A DNA stretch of 64,000 nt from Prochlorococcus sp. AG-402-K22. Lineage in GTDB: Bacteria; Cyanobacteriota; Cyanobacteriia; PCC-6307; Cyanobiaceae. The notes below the pieces were generated by a model, which saw only the letters and a list, made by a program, of their open reading frames with translations, was not told the DNA's origin and made no database searches. A program made the position numbers and the translations under genes. The stretch lies in contig QCIJ01000001.1 of assembly GCA_003216755.1 (NCBI GenBank), positions 62,001 to 126,000 on the forward strand, read 5' to 3'. Shown here piece by piece: positions 46,843 through 55,104 of this stretch. The stretch's first letter is position 1. The number at the start of each line of letters is the position of its first letter.

Positions 46843-49487
46843 CTATCTAATGTTTTTTGCAAATAATTTTTCGCATAATCTAAAGCATCACTTAACTTAT
46901 CAATATCTTTAGCACCTGCTTGAGCAAAGTTAGGCTTTCCTCCTCCACCTCCCGAACAAATTCTTGCAATCTCATTAATTAATTTACCTGCATGCAATCC
47001 TATTTTTACTGCATCATCACCTAAAGAAACTACAAATAACAACTTTCTATTTTCTGGATTTGGTATTCCCCCAAGAATCACTATTGCTTTATTTCCCAAA
47101 TGAGAAGTTAAATTAAGCGCTGCAGATTGCAAAGAATTCCCATCTAAGCCATCAATCTGATTTACTAAAATTGAAAAAGAATTTACTATTTCTGCGGATG
47201 ATTTGATAGAAGAGTATTTAAAATATGCAATTTCATCTTTCATTTTTTGTATCTCTTTATTTTTATTTATGAGTTCTGCTTGCAAATTATTAACCCTTTC
47301 AAAAAGTTGATTAGGATTTGCTTTTAACAAATCACTTAGTTGATTTACTAGAGCATTTCTATCACTGAAATAGTCTAATGCTGATTGGCCTGATAATGCT
47401 TCGATTCTTCTGACTCCAGCTGAGATTCCTTCCTCACTTATTATTTTGAAAGAACCTAATTCGGATGTAGTTTTAACATGTGTGCCACCACAAAGTTCCA
47501 TTGAAACTCCTGGCACATTAACAACGCGCACTTCATCATCATATTTTTCTCCAAACATGGCGACTGCGCCCTTTTCAAGAGCCTCACTCTTAGACATATT
47601 TTTTATTTCTAGGGCATGATTTTCCATAATCCAAGAGTTAACTAAAGTCTCAATCTTAGAAATTTGATCTTTAGAAATAGGATTAGAAGAATTAAAGTCA
47701 AATCGTAATTTATTAAAGGCTACTAATGAACCTTTTTGTCCAACACTTTCATTAACAACTGATTTAAGTGCAGATTGTAATAAATGAGTAGCTGTATGAT
47801 TTGCAGCAGCCTTAGCTCTATTAGAGGAGCTAACATTAGTCTTAACTTTTTGTCCAGTAGTTAATATTCCTTTTTTGATCGTTCCATAATGTAAAAAAAC
47901 ATTTTTCTTTCGCATAACATTATCAACCAAGACCTCTACATCTTTTGAAAATATCGTTCCAATATCACCAACTTGCCCGCCAGATTCTCCATAAAAAGTT
48001 GTCTGATCAAGAACAATTAAAACTTTCTGACCTTCACTTGCTTGCTTAACTAATGTTGAATCCAGGAATATACCCTTTATTTCAGCTTCCGAAAGGAGTA
48101 AATTATAACCATTAAAAACAGTTTTGTTAAAAAGATCTATTTCTCGCTCTAATGATCCTTCTAATGTCAAATCAATATTACTTGAAGCAGCTTTAGCTCT
48201 CTCTTTTTGTGCATTCATTTCTTCTTCAAAACCCTTTACATCTACACTGATACTATTTTCTTCAGCAATTTCTACAGTAAGTTCTAGAGGAAATCCATAA
48301 GTATCATAAAGTTCAAAAGCTTTAAAACCAGAAATTAATTTCTGCCCTGAAGAAATTAACTCATCTAGCAATTTCTCTCCTCTTTCAAGAGTTTCCCTAA
48401 ATCTTATTTCTTCAATTTTTATCTCATTCAAAATTAAATCATTATTATTTTTTAAATCAGGATAATTATTTTGCATTAAATTGATCCCGACAGTAGCAAT
48501 ATGAGGTAAAAATTCATTTGTTATACCTAATAATCTGCCATGTCTGACCATTCTTCTAATAAGCCTTCTTAATATATATCCCCTGCCGAGATTACTTGCT
48601 GCCACTCCATCAGAAATTAAATGAATAACAGCTCTTGTATGATCACCAATGATTTTTAAAGAAATTTTGTTTTTATCATCTGAAGAAAAATAATCAATAT
48701 TTGCAATCTCACAAATTTTTTGAATAATAGGAAAAATTAAATCTGTCTCATAATTATTTTGCTTTTTTTGTAGTATTTGAGCCATCCTTTCAAGACCCAT
48801 TCCTGTATCAATATTTTTAAATTTTAAATCTGTCAATTTTCCATTAGGATCACGATTATATTGCATAAAAACAAGATTATAAAATTCAATAAAACGATCT
48901 CCATCTTCTAAATCAATATTCTTCAGACCCTTTTCAGGATTAAAATCATAATAAAGTTCAGAACAAGGTCCGCATGGACCTGTTTTGCCAGATGACCAAA
49001 AATTATCTTCCTCACCTAGTTTCACTATCCTATCTGGATGAATACCAATTTCATCTCTCCAAATTTTTGCAGACTCTTCGTCTTCGTGAAAAACACTCAC
49101 AATTATATTTTCAACAGAAAGTTGATAAATATTAGTAACTAATTCCCAAGCCCATTGAATAGCCTCTCGTTTAAAATAATCTCCAAAAGAGAAATTACCA
49201 AGCATTTCAAAAAAAGTGTGGTGTCTAGCTGTAACTCCAACGTTTTCTATATCGTTTGTTCTGATGCACTTTTGGCTAGATGTAGCCCTTTTTGATGGTC
49301 TTTCTTTTAAGCCTAAAAAAACTGGTTTAAAAGGTAGCATTCCAGCAATTGTGAGCATAACCGTAGGGTCATCTGGGATCAAAGATGCACTTGGAATGAT
49401 TTTATGTAATTTTTCACTGTAAAATTTTAAAAAAGCATTTCTTATCTCATCTCCAGTAACTATTTTTTTAATTAGTTGAGATGTCAT
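46827..49487 (-). CDS. alaS: Alanyl-tRNA synthetase
   Basis: The 886-residue enzyme charges tRNA-Ala and tmRNA. It has the class II motifs near the N-terminus ([14 protein letters not shown]), the editing site [12 protein letters not shown] and [13 protein letters not shown], and the C-terminal oligomerisation domain with [13 protein letters not shown]. Its recognition element, a G3-U70 pair, is seen in the tmRNA at 37.2 kb. ATG start. Confidence 0.97.
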   Translation of the reverse strand: MTSQLIKKIVTGDEIRNAFLKFYSEKLHKIIPSASLIPDDPTVMLTIAGMLPFKPVFLGLKERPSKRATSSQKCIRTNDIENVGVTARHHTFFEMLGNFSFGDYFKREAIQWAWELVTNIYQLSVENIIVSVFHEDEESAKIWRDEIGIHPDRIVKLGEEDNFWSSGKTGPCGPCSELYYDFNPEKGLKNIDLEDGDRFIEFYNLVFMQYNRDPNGKLTDLKFKNIDTGMGLERMAQILQKKQNNYETDLIFPIIQKICEIANIDYFSSDDKNKISLKIIGDHTRAVIHLISDGVAASNLGRGYILRRLIRRMVRHGRLLGITNEFLPHIATVGINLMQNNYPDLKNNNDLILNEIKIEEIRFRETLERGEKLLDELISSGQKLISGFKAFELYDTYGFPLELTVEIAEENSISVDVKGFEEEMNAQKERAKAASSNIDLTLEGSLEREIDLFNKTVFNGYNLLLSEAEIKGIFLDSTLVKQASEGQKVLIVLDQTTFYGESGGQVGDIGTIFSKDVEVLVDNVMRKKNVFLHYGTIKKGILTTGQKVKTNVSSSNRAKAAANHTATHLLQSALKSVVNESVGQKGSLVAFNKLRFDFNSSNPISKDQISKIETLVNSWIMENHALEIKNMSKSEALEKGAVAMFGEKYDDEVRVVNVPGVSMELCGGTHVKTTSELGSFKIISEEGISAGVRRIEALSGQSALDYFSDRNALVNQLSDLLKANPNQLFERVNNLQAELINKNKEIQKMKDEIAYFKYSSIKSSAEIVNSFSILVNQIDGLDGNSLQSAALNLTSHLGNKAIVILGGIPNPENRKLLFVVSLGDDAVKIGLHAGKLINEIARICSGGGGGKPNFAQAGAKDIDKLSDALDYAKNYLQKTLDSHSDK

Positions 49488-49594
49488 TTATCCAGAATAA
49501 GTAGATTAAAAATTAAAGAAAAGCGTAATTTCGGTTATTTCACAAAAATAATTACGCGGATTTATATTTTATATAACTAGAGTTAATACATAAA

Positions 49595-51382
49595 GTGAAT
49601 AATTCTATGATAGCCTCTGCCCAGACAAGTGATTCTAAATTGGAACAAACAAATAACAAGTTGACTGTTCAATCTCAAAACTTTGCGGAAGACTCTTGTT
49701 CCATAAGATCTTTGGATTGGGATCGTAGCAGATTTGATATTGAGTTTGGTTTAAGAAATGGAACTACTTACAATAGTTTTATAATTAAAGGTGAGAAACT
49801 AGCAATTATTGATACTAGTCACTCAAAGTTCGAAGCATTATGGTTCAAAGAATTATTGAAAGAGGTAAATCCTCAAGACGTGGATTATCTAATTACAAGC
49901 CACACAGAACCTGATCATTCTGGTTTAATAGGCAATCTTTTAGAATTAAACCAAAATATCACAGTTGTAGGATCAAAATTAGCACTCAAATTTATTGAAG
50001 ACCAAATACATATTCCCTTTAAACGTCTGGAAGTCAAAAGTGGAGAGTTTTTAAATTTAGGAACCAATCCCAATAGCGGTTTAGAACATAATATTGAATT
50101 TATAAGCGCACCAAATTTACATTGGCCAGATACAATTTTTTCATATGACCACAGCACACATGTTCTATACACATGCGATGCATTTGGACTCCATTATTGT
50201 TCTGAAGAATTTTTTGACACTGATCAAAAAGAAATATATGATGATTTTCGCTTTTATTACGATTGCCTAATGGGTCCAAACGCTAGAAGCGTTCTTCAGG
50301 CAATTAAAAGAATAGATAAGCTACCTGAATTAAAAACTATAGCCGTTGGACATGGCCCTTTACTTCATAATCAAGTCAATTTTTGGAAAGAAAAATATCT
50401 AGAATGGAGTAGCAATAAAAGTAAAGGTAATGAATTTGTATCGGTATGTTATATGAGCGACTATGGCTATTGCGATCGACTAAGTCAAGCAATATCTCAT
50501 GGAATAAGCAAAGCAGATGCGCAGGTGCAATTAATTGACTTAAGATCTTCTGACCCTCAAGAATTAACTAGTTTAATTTCTGAATCAAAAGCGGTGGTTA
50601 TTCCCACATGGCCGGTAGACTCGGATAACGATTTAAAAAAATCTCTTGGCACATTGTTTGCAGCATTAAAACCAAAACAATTTACGGCAGTTTACGATGC
50701 ATTTGGTGGAAATGATGAACCAATAGATTCACTAGCAAATAAATTAAGAGAACTTGGACAGAAAGAGGCATTTTCGCCTCTGAGAGTCAGAAATATTCCA
50801 GATCCGATTATTTATCAACAATTCGAAGAAGCTGGAACTGACTTGGGTCAATTAATAAACAAAAAGAAAAATATTGCCTCAATGAAGAGTCTTGACTCAA
50901 ATTTAGATAAAGCTTTAGGTAGGTTAAGTGGAGGATTATATGTAGTAACAGCTAGCCAAGGAGAAGGTTCGACATTTAGACAAAGTGCAATGGTAGCAAG
51001 TTGGGTTAGCCAAGCAAGTTTTTCTCCACCTGGTATTACAGTTGCAGTTGCAAAAGATAGAGCTATTGAATCATATATGCAAGTTGGGAAAGGTTTTGTT
51101 GTAAATATCTTGCGAGAAGATAACTACCAAAAAATGTTCAGACATTTTTTAAAAAGATTTGCTCCTGGAGCTGATAGATTTGCAGATGTAGATGTAATTA
51201 GCAAAATCGCAGAAGGAGGGCCAGTTCTATCAGATTCACTAGCTTTCTTAGATTGTAAAGTAACTTCCAGACTGGAGACTCCAGATCATTGGATAATTTA
51301 TGGAATTGTTGAAAATGGCAATGTATCTGACTTATCATGCAAGACGGCAGTCCATCACAGGAAAGTTGCTAATCACTATTAA
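49595..51382 (+). CDS. flv3: Flavodiiron protein, class B (Flv3 type)
   Basis: The 595-residue protein has a metallo-beta-lactamase-like domain, flavodoxin domain (VCYMSDYGYCDRLSQAI) and C-terminal flavin reductase domain (MVASWVSQASFSPPGITVAV). The iron ligands are canonical: HTEPDH, His in LHWPD, Asp in YTCDAFG and His in VGHGPLLH, which marks the class B/Flv3 form. With Flv1 it reduces oxygen to water from photosystem I electrons. Start is GTG 49595 or ATG 49607 four codons later. Divergent from alaS. Confidence 0.93.
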   Translation: MNNSMIASAQTSDSKLEQTNNKLTVQSQNFAEDSCSIRSLDWDRSRFDIEFGLRNGTTYNSFIIKGEKLAIIDTSHSKFEALWFKELLKEVNPQDVDYLITSHTEPDHSGLIGNLLELNQNITVVGSKLALKFIEDQIHIPFKRLEVKSGEFLNLGTNPNSGLEHNIEFISAPNLHWPDTIFSYDHSTHVLYTCDAFGLHYCSEEFFDTDQKEIYDDFRFYYDCLMGPNARSVLQAIKRIDKLPELKTIAVGHGPLLHNQVNFWKEKYLEWSSNKSKGNEFVSVCYMSDYGYCDRLSQAISHGISKADAQVQLIDLRSSDPQELTSLISESKAVVIPTWPVDSDNDLKKSLGTLFAALKPKQFTAVYDAFGGNDEPIDSLANKLRELGQKEAFSPLRVRNIPDPIIYQQFEEAGTDLGQLINKKKNIASMKSLDSNLDKALGRLSGGLYVVTASQGEGSTFRQSAMVASWVSQASFSPPGITVAVAKDRAIESYMQVGKGFVVNILREDNYQKMFRHFLKRFAPGADRFADVDVISKIAEGGPVLSDSLAFLDCKVTSRLETPDHWIIYGIVENGNVSDLSCKTAVHHRKVANHY

Positions 51383-51415
51383 GTCATTATTTTTAGTAAA
51401 TTTCGTACAAAACCA

Positions 51416-51427
51416 GGTATTAATACC
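51416..51427. promoter_or_regulatory. 12-bp perfect palindrome upstream of CP12-like gene
   Basis: GGTATTAATACC is a perfect palindrome 57 bases before the start of the CP12-like gene and 34 bases after flv3. It could be an operator, but short A/T-rich palindromes also arise by chance. Confidence 0.25.
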
Positions 51428-51483
51428 CTATGAATTTCCAATTAAAAGGAGGATAATAAAGGAGTAGAGATTTAGGAGGTTTT

Positions 51484-51642
51484 ATGAGACTTACCACTCC
51501 ATTCACTGCCCTTAGAAATGCAACTTCAGATATTTGGAGAATGCATGATTTTAACTATCAATTACCTAAAGATCTAAGACAAGATTATTGGGAAAAGGAA
51601 TGTTTAGATCACCCTACAAGTTCTCACTGTAAAGTTTACTAA
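51484..51642 (+). CDS. Small protein with CP12-like C-terminal cysteine hairpin, 52 aa
   Basis: A 52-residue frame starts at ATG 51484 with a perfect AGGAGG at 51474-51479. The end, DYWEKECLDHPTSSHCKVY, matches the C-terminal half of CP12: D-x2-E-x2-C-x3-P-x4-C-[RK]-x-Y, with eight residues between the cysteines as in CP12. CP12's hairpin inserts into GAPDH and, with PRK, shuts off the Calvin cycle in the dark. The N-terminal CP12 helices and the AWD core are absent; instead MRLTTPFTALRNATSDIWRM is present. The two-cysteine hairpin suggests redox sensing; target is unknown. A terminator follows at 51667. Confidence 0.75.
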   Translation: MRLTTPFTALRNATSDIWRMHDFNYQLPKDLRQDYWEKECLDHPTSSHCKVY

Positions 51643-51666
51643 AAACAAAAAGACGTCAAGACATTA

Positions 51667-51695
51667 AAAAAGACCCTTTTCGGGGTCTTTTCTTC
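51667..51695 (+). terminator. Intrinsic terminator after CP12-like gene
   Basis: AAAGACCC (51669-51676) and GGGTCTTT (51683-51690) form an 8-bp stem with a TTTTCG loop, then TTTTCTTC. It ends the short transcript of the CP12-like gene, which thus has its own transcription unit. Confidence 0.85.
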
Positions 51696-51730
51696 TATTT
51701 AAGAAGATATTTTTAATTTAAAACTAAAAA

Positions 51731-52333
51731 ATGCTTTTTAAGAATTCCATATCAAAATATGATTGGCAGTATCTTGTAACTGGATTTTCTTTGATCTCAG
51801 TTTTTATTTTTACGGATTTAATTGGAGTTATTGATAAAGAATATTTTTACTTTGTGCCAAGATTAATTAGTGATCAACCCTATAGGATTTTCACGTCAAT
51901 ACTAACTCATGCAGATTTAAATCATTTATTGAGTAATCTCGGTGGAATAATCATTACTAGATATTTTTTATTGAGACTTGGAATTAAAAACAGATTTTTT
52001 TATTTGAAATTTATTTTAATTTGTTCTTTTTTAAATTTTATTATTATCTGGTTTTACGAAAAGATCTTATCGTATTTTAATATCTATCCGAATTATGCTG
52101 CTTTAGGATTTAGTGGAATAATTTATGCCTTATTTGGATTCTTACTATTAACTTCTTTTTATGGAAAGAAATATTTTTTAGGTCAAGAAATTGGTTTTAA
52201 GTCCAATTATGAAGTTCAAAAAATGTCAAAGACAATATGCTTCATAGGTTTGATTTTCTCTTTTTTGCCAGGGGTAAGTTTACTAGGTCATTTAAGTGGA
52301 TTTATTGCAGGGTGTTTTTTATTTTTAATCTAA
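51731..52333 (+). CDS. Rhomboid-like intramembrane protease, 200 aa
   Basis: The 200-residue membrane protein has about six spans. Rhomboid landmarks are present: HADLNHLLSNLGG (His and Asn in the second core helix), GFSGIIYALFGF with the catalytic serine in GxSG, and GHLSGFIAG with the catalytic histidine. It is likely to cut single-span membrane proteins within the membrane. Substrates are unknown; several single-span proteins are encoded close by. It starts 36 bases after a terminator, so it has its own promoter. Confidence 0.85.
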   Translation: MLFKNSISKYDWQYLVTGFSLISVFIFTDLIGVIDKEYFYFVPRLISDQPYRIFTSILTHADLNHLLSNLGGIIITRYFLLRLGIKNRFFYLKFILICSFLNFIIIWFYEKILSYFNIYPNYAALGFSGIIYALFGFLLLTSFYGKKYFLGQEIGFKSNYEVQKMSKTICFIGLIFSFLPGVSLLGHLSGFIAGCFLFLI

Positions 52334-52398
52334 TTAAGATTAATTATGATTTGATCAAACTAATACAGATATTTACCCAGATATCCAACTTTTTTCTT

Positions 52399-52503
52399 TT
52401 ACTCTTTACTTTTAAATAGATCAATTTTGATATCAAAAGTAACTACTATTCCAATACTTATAAGCAATAATCCAATTGCAATTTGAGGTGAAGGTAAAAC
52501 CAT
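52399..52503 (-). CDS. Tiny single-span membrane protein, 34 aa (tentative)
   Basis: ATG frame of 34 residues, MVLPSPQIAIGLLLISIGIV, then VTFDIKIDLFKSKE: one membrane helix and a charged tail. Size and shape resemble small photosystem or cytochrome b6f subunits, but it does not match any I know. It is convergent with the rhomboid gene. Could be a chance frame in A/T-rich DNA. Confidence 0.4.
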   Translation of the reverse strand: MVLPSPQIAIGLLLISIGIVVTFDIKIDLFKSKE

Positions 52504-52596
52504 ATAAAACTTATTTAAAGTAACCCTATCGAATCCAATCAAGTATTGATGAAAGATTGAGTAATATTAATTCTGAACAAAACAACACATTTAAAT

Positions 52597-52791
52597 ATGA
52601 CAAACATAGAAAATGATCTTGATATTTATTACGCAGTAGGAAATGCAAATACTCAAAGACAAGAAAATGAAATTGCCGCAATTATGAAAAAACGTAATTC
52701 TGCGGGTTGGAAGTTAATCTCAACAAGCACTGCGATAGTAGATACTAAAAACCAATTTTCAAATCTTTATCTATTTTGGGAAAAGAAATAG
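52597..52791 (+). CDS. DUF4177-like small protein, 64 aa
   Basis: The 64-residue protein contains NEIAAIMKKRNSAGWKLIST and NLYLFWEK, the GW(K/E)L(I/V) plus final beta-strand pattern of DUF4177-like small proteins. It is probably a compact alpha/beta fold. Role unknown. It sits just before the Yfr1-like RNA. Confidence 0.65.
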   Translation: MTNIENDLDIYYAVGNANTQRQENEIAAIMKKRNSAGWKLISTSTAIVDTKNQFSNLYLFWEKK

Positions 52792-52810
52792 TAATTAATA
52801 CTGTAGATAT

Positions 52811-52911
52811 TTGGCACCTTGTTCCAGTAAATTAAATAAATCAGAAACTCCTCACACACTAATTTCTGATAAATAAACATCCTTTTCTATAAATTAGGGT
52901 GTTTTTTTTTC
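52811..52911 (+). ncRNA. Yfr1-like small RNA
   Basis: The segment carries ACTCCTCACACAC at 52847-52859, the hallmark of the cyanobacterial small RNA Yfr1. Here the motif is presented in a 15-base loop closed by ATCAGAAA (52840-52847) and TTTCTGAT (52863-52870). A terminator hairpin, AACATCC/GGGTGTT (52876-52903) with a run of T, ends it. In published Yfr1 the motif lies between two hairpins, so this may be Yfr1 or a related second RNA. Yfr1 represses outer-membrane porin mRNAs by base pairing. The 5' end is a guess. Confidence 0.65.
52876..52910 (+). terminator. Intrinsic terminator of the Yfr1-like RNA
   Basis: A 7-bp stem AACATCC/GGGTGTT (one U-G pair) with a 14-base loop is followed by nine T from the stem end. 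Confidence 0.75.
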
Positions 52912-52929
52912 ATAAATCCTTTAATGCAC

Positions 52930-52949
52930 AACTGTCACATGTGACAGTT
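52930..52949. promoter_or_regulatory. Perfect 20-bp palindrome
   Basis: AACTGTCACATGTGACAGTT is a perfect palindrome with no spacer, centred about 68 bases before the presumed start of the Yfr2-like RNA. This is the position of an activator or repressor site. The half-site TGTGACA recalls CRP/FNR-family sites but the arms are in the opposite order to the CRP consensus, so I assign no regulator. Confidence 0.6.
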
Positions 52950-52950
52950 T

Positions 52951-52971
52951 AGTAACAATTCATTTGTTACT
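52951..52971. promoter_or_regulatory. Second inverted repeat beside the palindrome
   Basis: AGTAACAA (52951-52958) and TTGTTACT (52964-52971) are perfect 8-base arms around a five-base spacer. It begins one base after the 20-bp palindrome and about 46 bases before the RNA start, where a -35-region operator would lie. Confidence 0.5.
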
Positions 52972-53004
52972 TTCACGAAAAAGATATTTATGGCATAGTT
53001 TGTA

Positions 53005-53101
53005 TACGTGTGAAGGAGTGGTTTTACTAAAAAAGTGGAAACAAGGAAACACTTGATTTAGTAAAACCTTCAATGACCTCTAGTAATAGGGGTCTTTTTT
53101 A
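53005..53101 (+). ncRNA. Yfr2-family-like small RNA with terminator
   Basis: The 5' part GTGTGAAGGAGT (53008-53019) is followed by a perfect 11-bp stem GGTTTTACTAA (53020-53030) / TTAGTAAAACC (53058-53068). An inner stem AAGTG/CACTT carries the loop GAAACAAGGAAA. An intrinsic terminator GACCTC/GGGGTC plus TTTTTT (53075-53101) closes it. CATAGT at 52994 could be the -10 box. The stem with a conserved GGAAACA-type loop fits what I recall of the Yfr2 family. The 5' part is complementary to the Yfr1 motif. Confidence 0.7.
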
Positions 53102-53145
53102 ATGCGTAATCACTGCATGCGAATAATGACCAATAGGCAATCTGT

Positions 53146-53268
53146 ATGGGTATAATTAACGGATTAAAAGATTTTCCAGAACATAGAATGTTTAGGTCGG
53201 CAGTTGAAAGTCAGTTGAAAACTTTATTTAGTTCAGTGCAGGACAATAAAGTTTATATTCACTATTAA
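53146..53268 (+). CDS. Small hypothetical protein, 40 aa (tentative)
   Basis: ATG frame of 40 residues beginning MGIINGLKDFPEHRMFRSAV, then ESQLKTLFSSVQDNKVYIHY. It is mixed in composition, without low complexity, which is some support in such A/T-rich DNA. No ribosome-binding site is evident, and TATAAT at 53151-53156 could instead be the flv1 promoter. It ends 16 bases before flv1. Confidence 0.4.
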   Translation: MGIINGLKDFPEHRMFRSAVESQLKTLFSSVQDNKVYIHY

Positions 53269-53284
53269 AAGATAAAATTTTAAA

Positions 53285-55087
53285 ATGTCAGAAATTAATA
53301 CAAGCTTACTTTCAAAAAATCAAAACTTATCAAAATTTGAAATTACTGAAAATTTTACTTGTATTAGATTCCTTGATAAAAACAAAGAAAGATTTGAACT
53401 TGAGTTTAATTTAGAAAAAGGAACCTCTTTTAATACTTTTTTAATTAGAAATAATCAAGAACTTTTTATTATTCATCCCCCTGAAAAACAATATTTAAAT
53501 TCCTTTAATGACTTAATATCCAAACTGTTTGATCAGTTTAAATTAAATAAAATTAACGTCGTTTCTGGTCATATAAATCCACAAATTATAGAAACCATAA
53601 AAAGCATAAGCACACAATTTCAAAACTTAACTATTACTTGCTCTAATCCTGGCTACAAACTTATTTCCGAACTCTGGAATCAAAAAAATCCTAAGTTAGA
53701 AAACTTTGTTGAAATTCAATTACCCAAAATAAACATAATCAAAAAGGAACTCCATTTAGAATTAGACGACATTTATTTAGAGTTAATTCCTATTCCAACA
53801 GCGCGTTGGCCTGGAGGACTAATAGTTTATGAACGTAATCAAGAAATACTTCTAAGTGAAAAAATTTTTTCTGCACATATTGCATCTGAAAATTGGTCTG
53901 AGACAAATCGAGTTAGTACAGAAATTGATAGAAAACACTTTTATGATTGCCTAATGGCACCAATGTCTAATCAAGTGGTATCTATAACTGAAAAAATTGC
54001 AGATTACGACATTAAAATTATTGCGCCATTACACGGTCCAGCAATTGAATATAGCTTAAAAAGCTTTTTTAATGACTACATCAGATGGGGTGAAAATCTT
54101 TCTACAAATAACCCTAAAATCGCTTTAATTTATGCTAGCGCATATGGAAATACAGCCTCCATAGGAGATGCATTGGCTAAAGGGTTAAATAGAACTTCTG
54201 TTGAAGTTGAAAGTATTAATTGTGAATTTACATCTAATGATGTACTTATAAAATCCATCCAAAATGCTGATGGATATTTAATAGGATCTCCCACCTTAGG
54301 AGGTCATGCACCAACTCCTATAGTAAGTGCACTTGGAACATTGTTATCAGAAGGCAATAGAGATAAACCAGTAGGAATTTTTGGTAGTTTTGGCTGGAGC
54401 GGCGAAGCAATAGATTTACTTGAAACAAAATTAAAAGACGGTGGTTTTAAGTTTAGTTTTGACCCTATAAGAATTAAATTTAGTCCAAATAAACCAAAGA
54501 TTAAAGAGCTAGAAGAAATAGGAACTCACTTTGGAAGACAAATTATAAAAAAAACAAAGAAACAACCTAGAAAGTCAGATACGGGAATGATAACGAGTAA
54601 AACAGATCCAAAGTTACAAGCTCTTGGAAGAGTAATTGGTTCACTTTGTGTTCTTACTGCTTCCAAAGGAAAAGAAGAAAATAATATAAAAGGAGCTATG
54701 CTTGCATCTTGGGTCAGTCAAGCAAGTTTTTCTCCACCGGGATTAAGTATTGCAGTAGCAAAAGATAGATCTGTTGAATCTCTACTTCAAATTGGAGATT
54801 CATTCGCCTTAAATATTCTAAGTGAAAAAGATTTTAAAGAACCTTTGAAAAGATTTACAAAACCCTTTGCGCCAGGAGAAGATAGATTTGAGGGATTAAA
54901 TATAGGATTAACTCCCAACGAACAGATAATTATTCCTGAATCTTTAGCATGGTTAGATGCTTCTGTAAAAGAGAGAATGGAATGTGGAGATCATTGGCTA
55001 ATCTATGCTGAAGTACTACACGGTAATATATTAAAATCCGATAGTTTAACAGCAGTTCATCATCGTAAAACTGGTGCTAACTATTAA
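53285..55087 (+). CDS. flv1: Flavodiiron protein, class A (Flv1 type)
   Basis: The 600-residue protein has the same three domains as Flv3: beta-lactamase-like, flavodoxin (ALIYASAYGNTASIGDALAK) and flavin reductase (MLASWVSQASFSPPGLSIAV). The iron ligands are replaced: GHINPQ stands where Flv3 has HTEPDH, Arg in ARWPGG replaces His, and Lys in LSEKIFS replaces Asp; only some His (LHGPAIE) remain. This is the class A pattern, thought to act with class B Flv3. An FMN-reductase-like gene follows after 17 bases. Confidence 0.92.
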   Translation: MSEINTSLLSKNQNLSKFEITENFTCIRFLDKNKERFELEFNLEKGTSFNTFLIRNNQELFIIHPPEKQYLNSFNDLISKLFDQFKLNKINVVSGHINPQIIETIKSISTQFQNLTITCSNPGYKLISELWNQKNPKLENFVEIQLPKINIIKKELHLELDDIYLELIPIPTARWPGGLIVYERNQEILLSEKIFSAHIASENWSETNRVSTEIDRKHFYDCLMAPMSNQVVSITEKIADYDIKIIAPLHGPAIEYSLKSFFNDYIRWGENLSTNNPKIALIYASAYGNTASIGDALAKGLNRTSVEVESINCEFTSNDVLIKSIQNADGYLIGSPTLGGHAPTPIVSALGTLLSEGNRDKPVGIFGSFGWSGEAIDLLETKLKDGGFKFSFDPIRIKFSPNKPKIKELEEIGTHFGRQIIKKTKKQPRKSDTGMITSKTDPKLQALGRVIGSLCVLTASKGKEENNIKGAMLASWVSQASFSPPGLSIAVAKDRSVESLLQIGDSFALNILSEKDFKEPLKRFTKPFAPGEDRFEGLNIGLTPNEQIIIPESLAWLDASVKERMECGDHWLIYAEVLHGNILKSDSLTAVHHRKTGANY

Positions 55088-55104
55088 ATTTATTTATCGA
55101 ATTT

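Noticed and set aside
51431..51456. Tiny frame MNFQLKGG before the CP12-like gene
   Set aside because: Eight residues with its end formed by the purine-rich ribosome-site region; no evidence of a leader peptide function.
52930..52949. Terminator hairpin
   Set aside because: The palindrome has no loop and no T run follows; it is better read as a protein-binding site.
52930..52971. NtcA binding site
   Set aside because: Neither dyad has the GTA-N8-TAC spacing; the second dyad has GTA and TAC too far apart.
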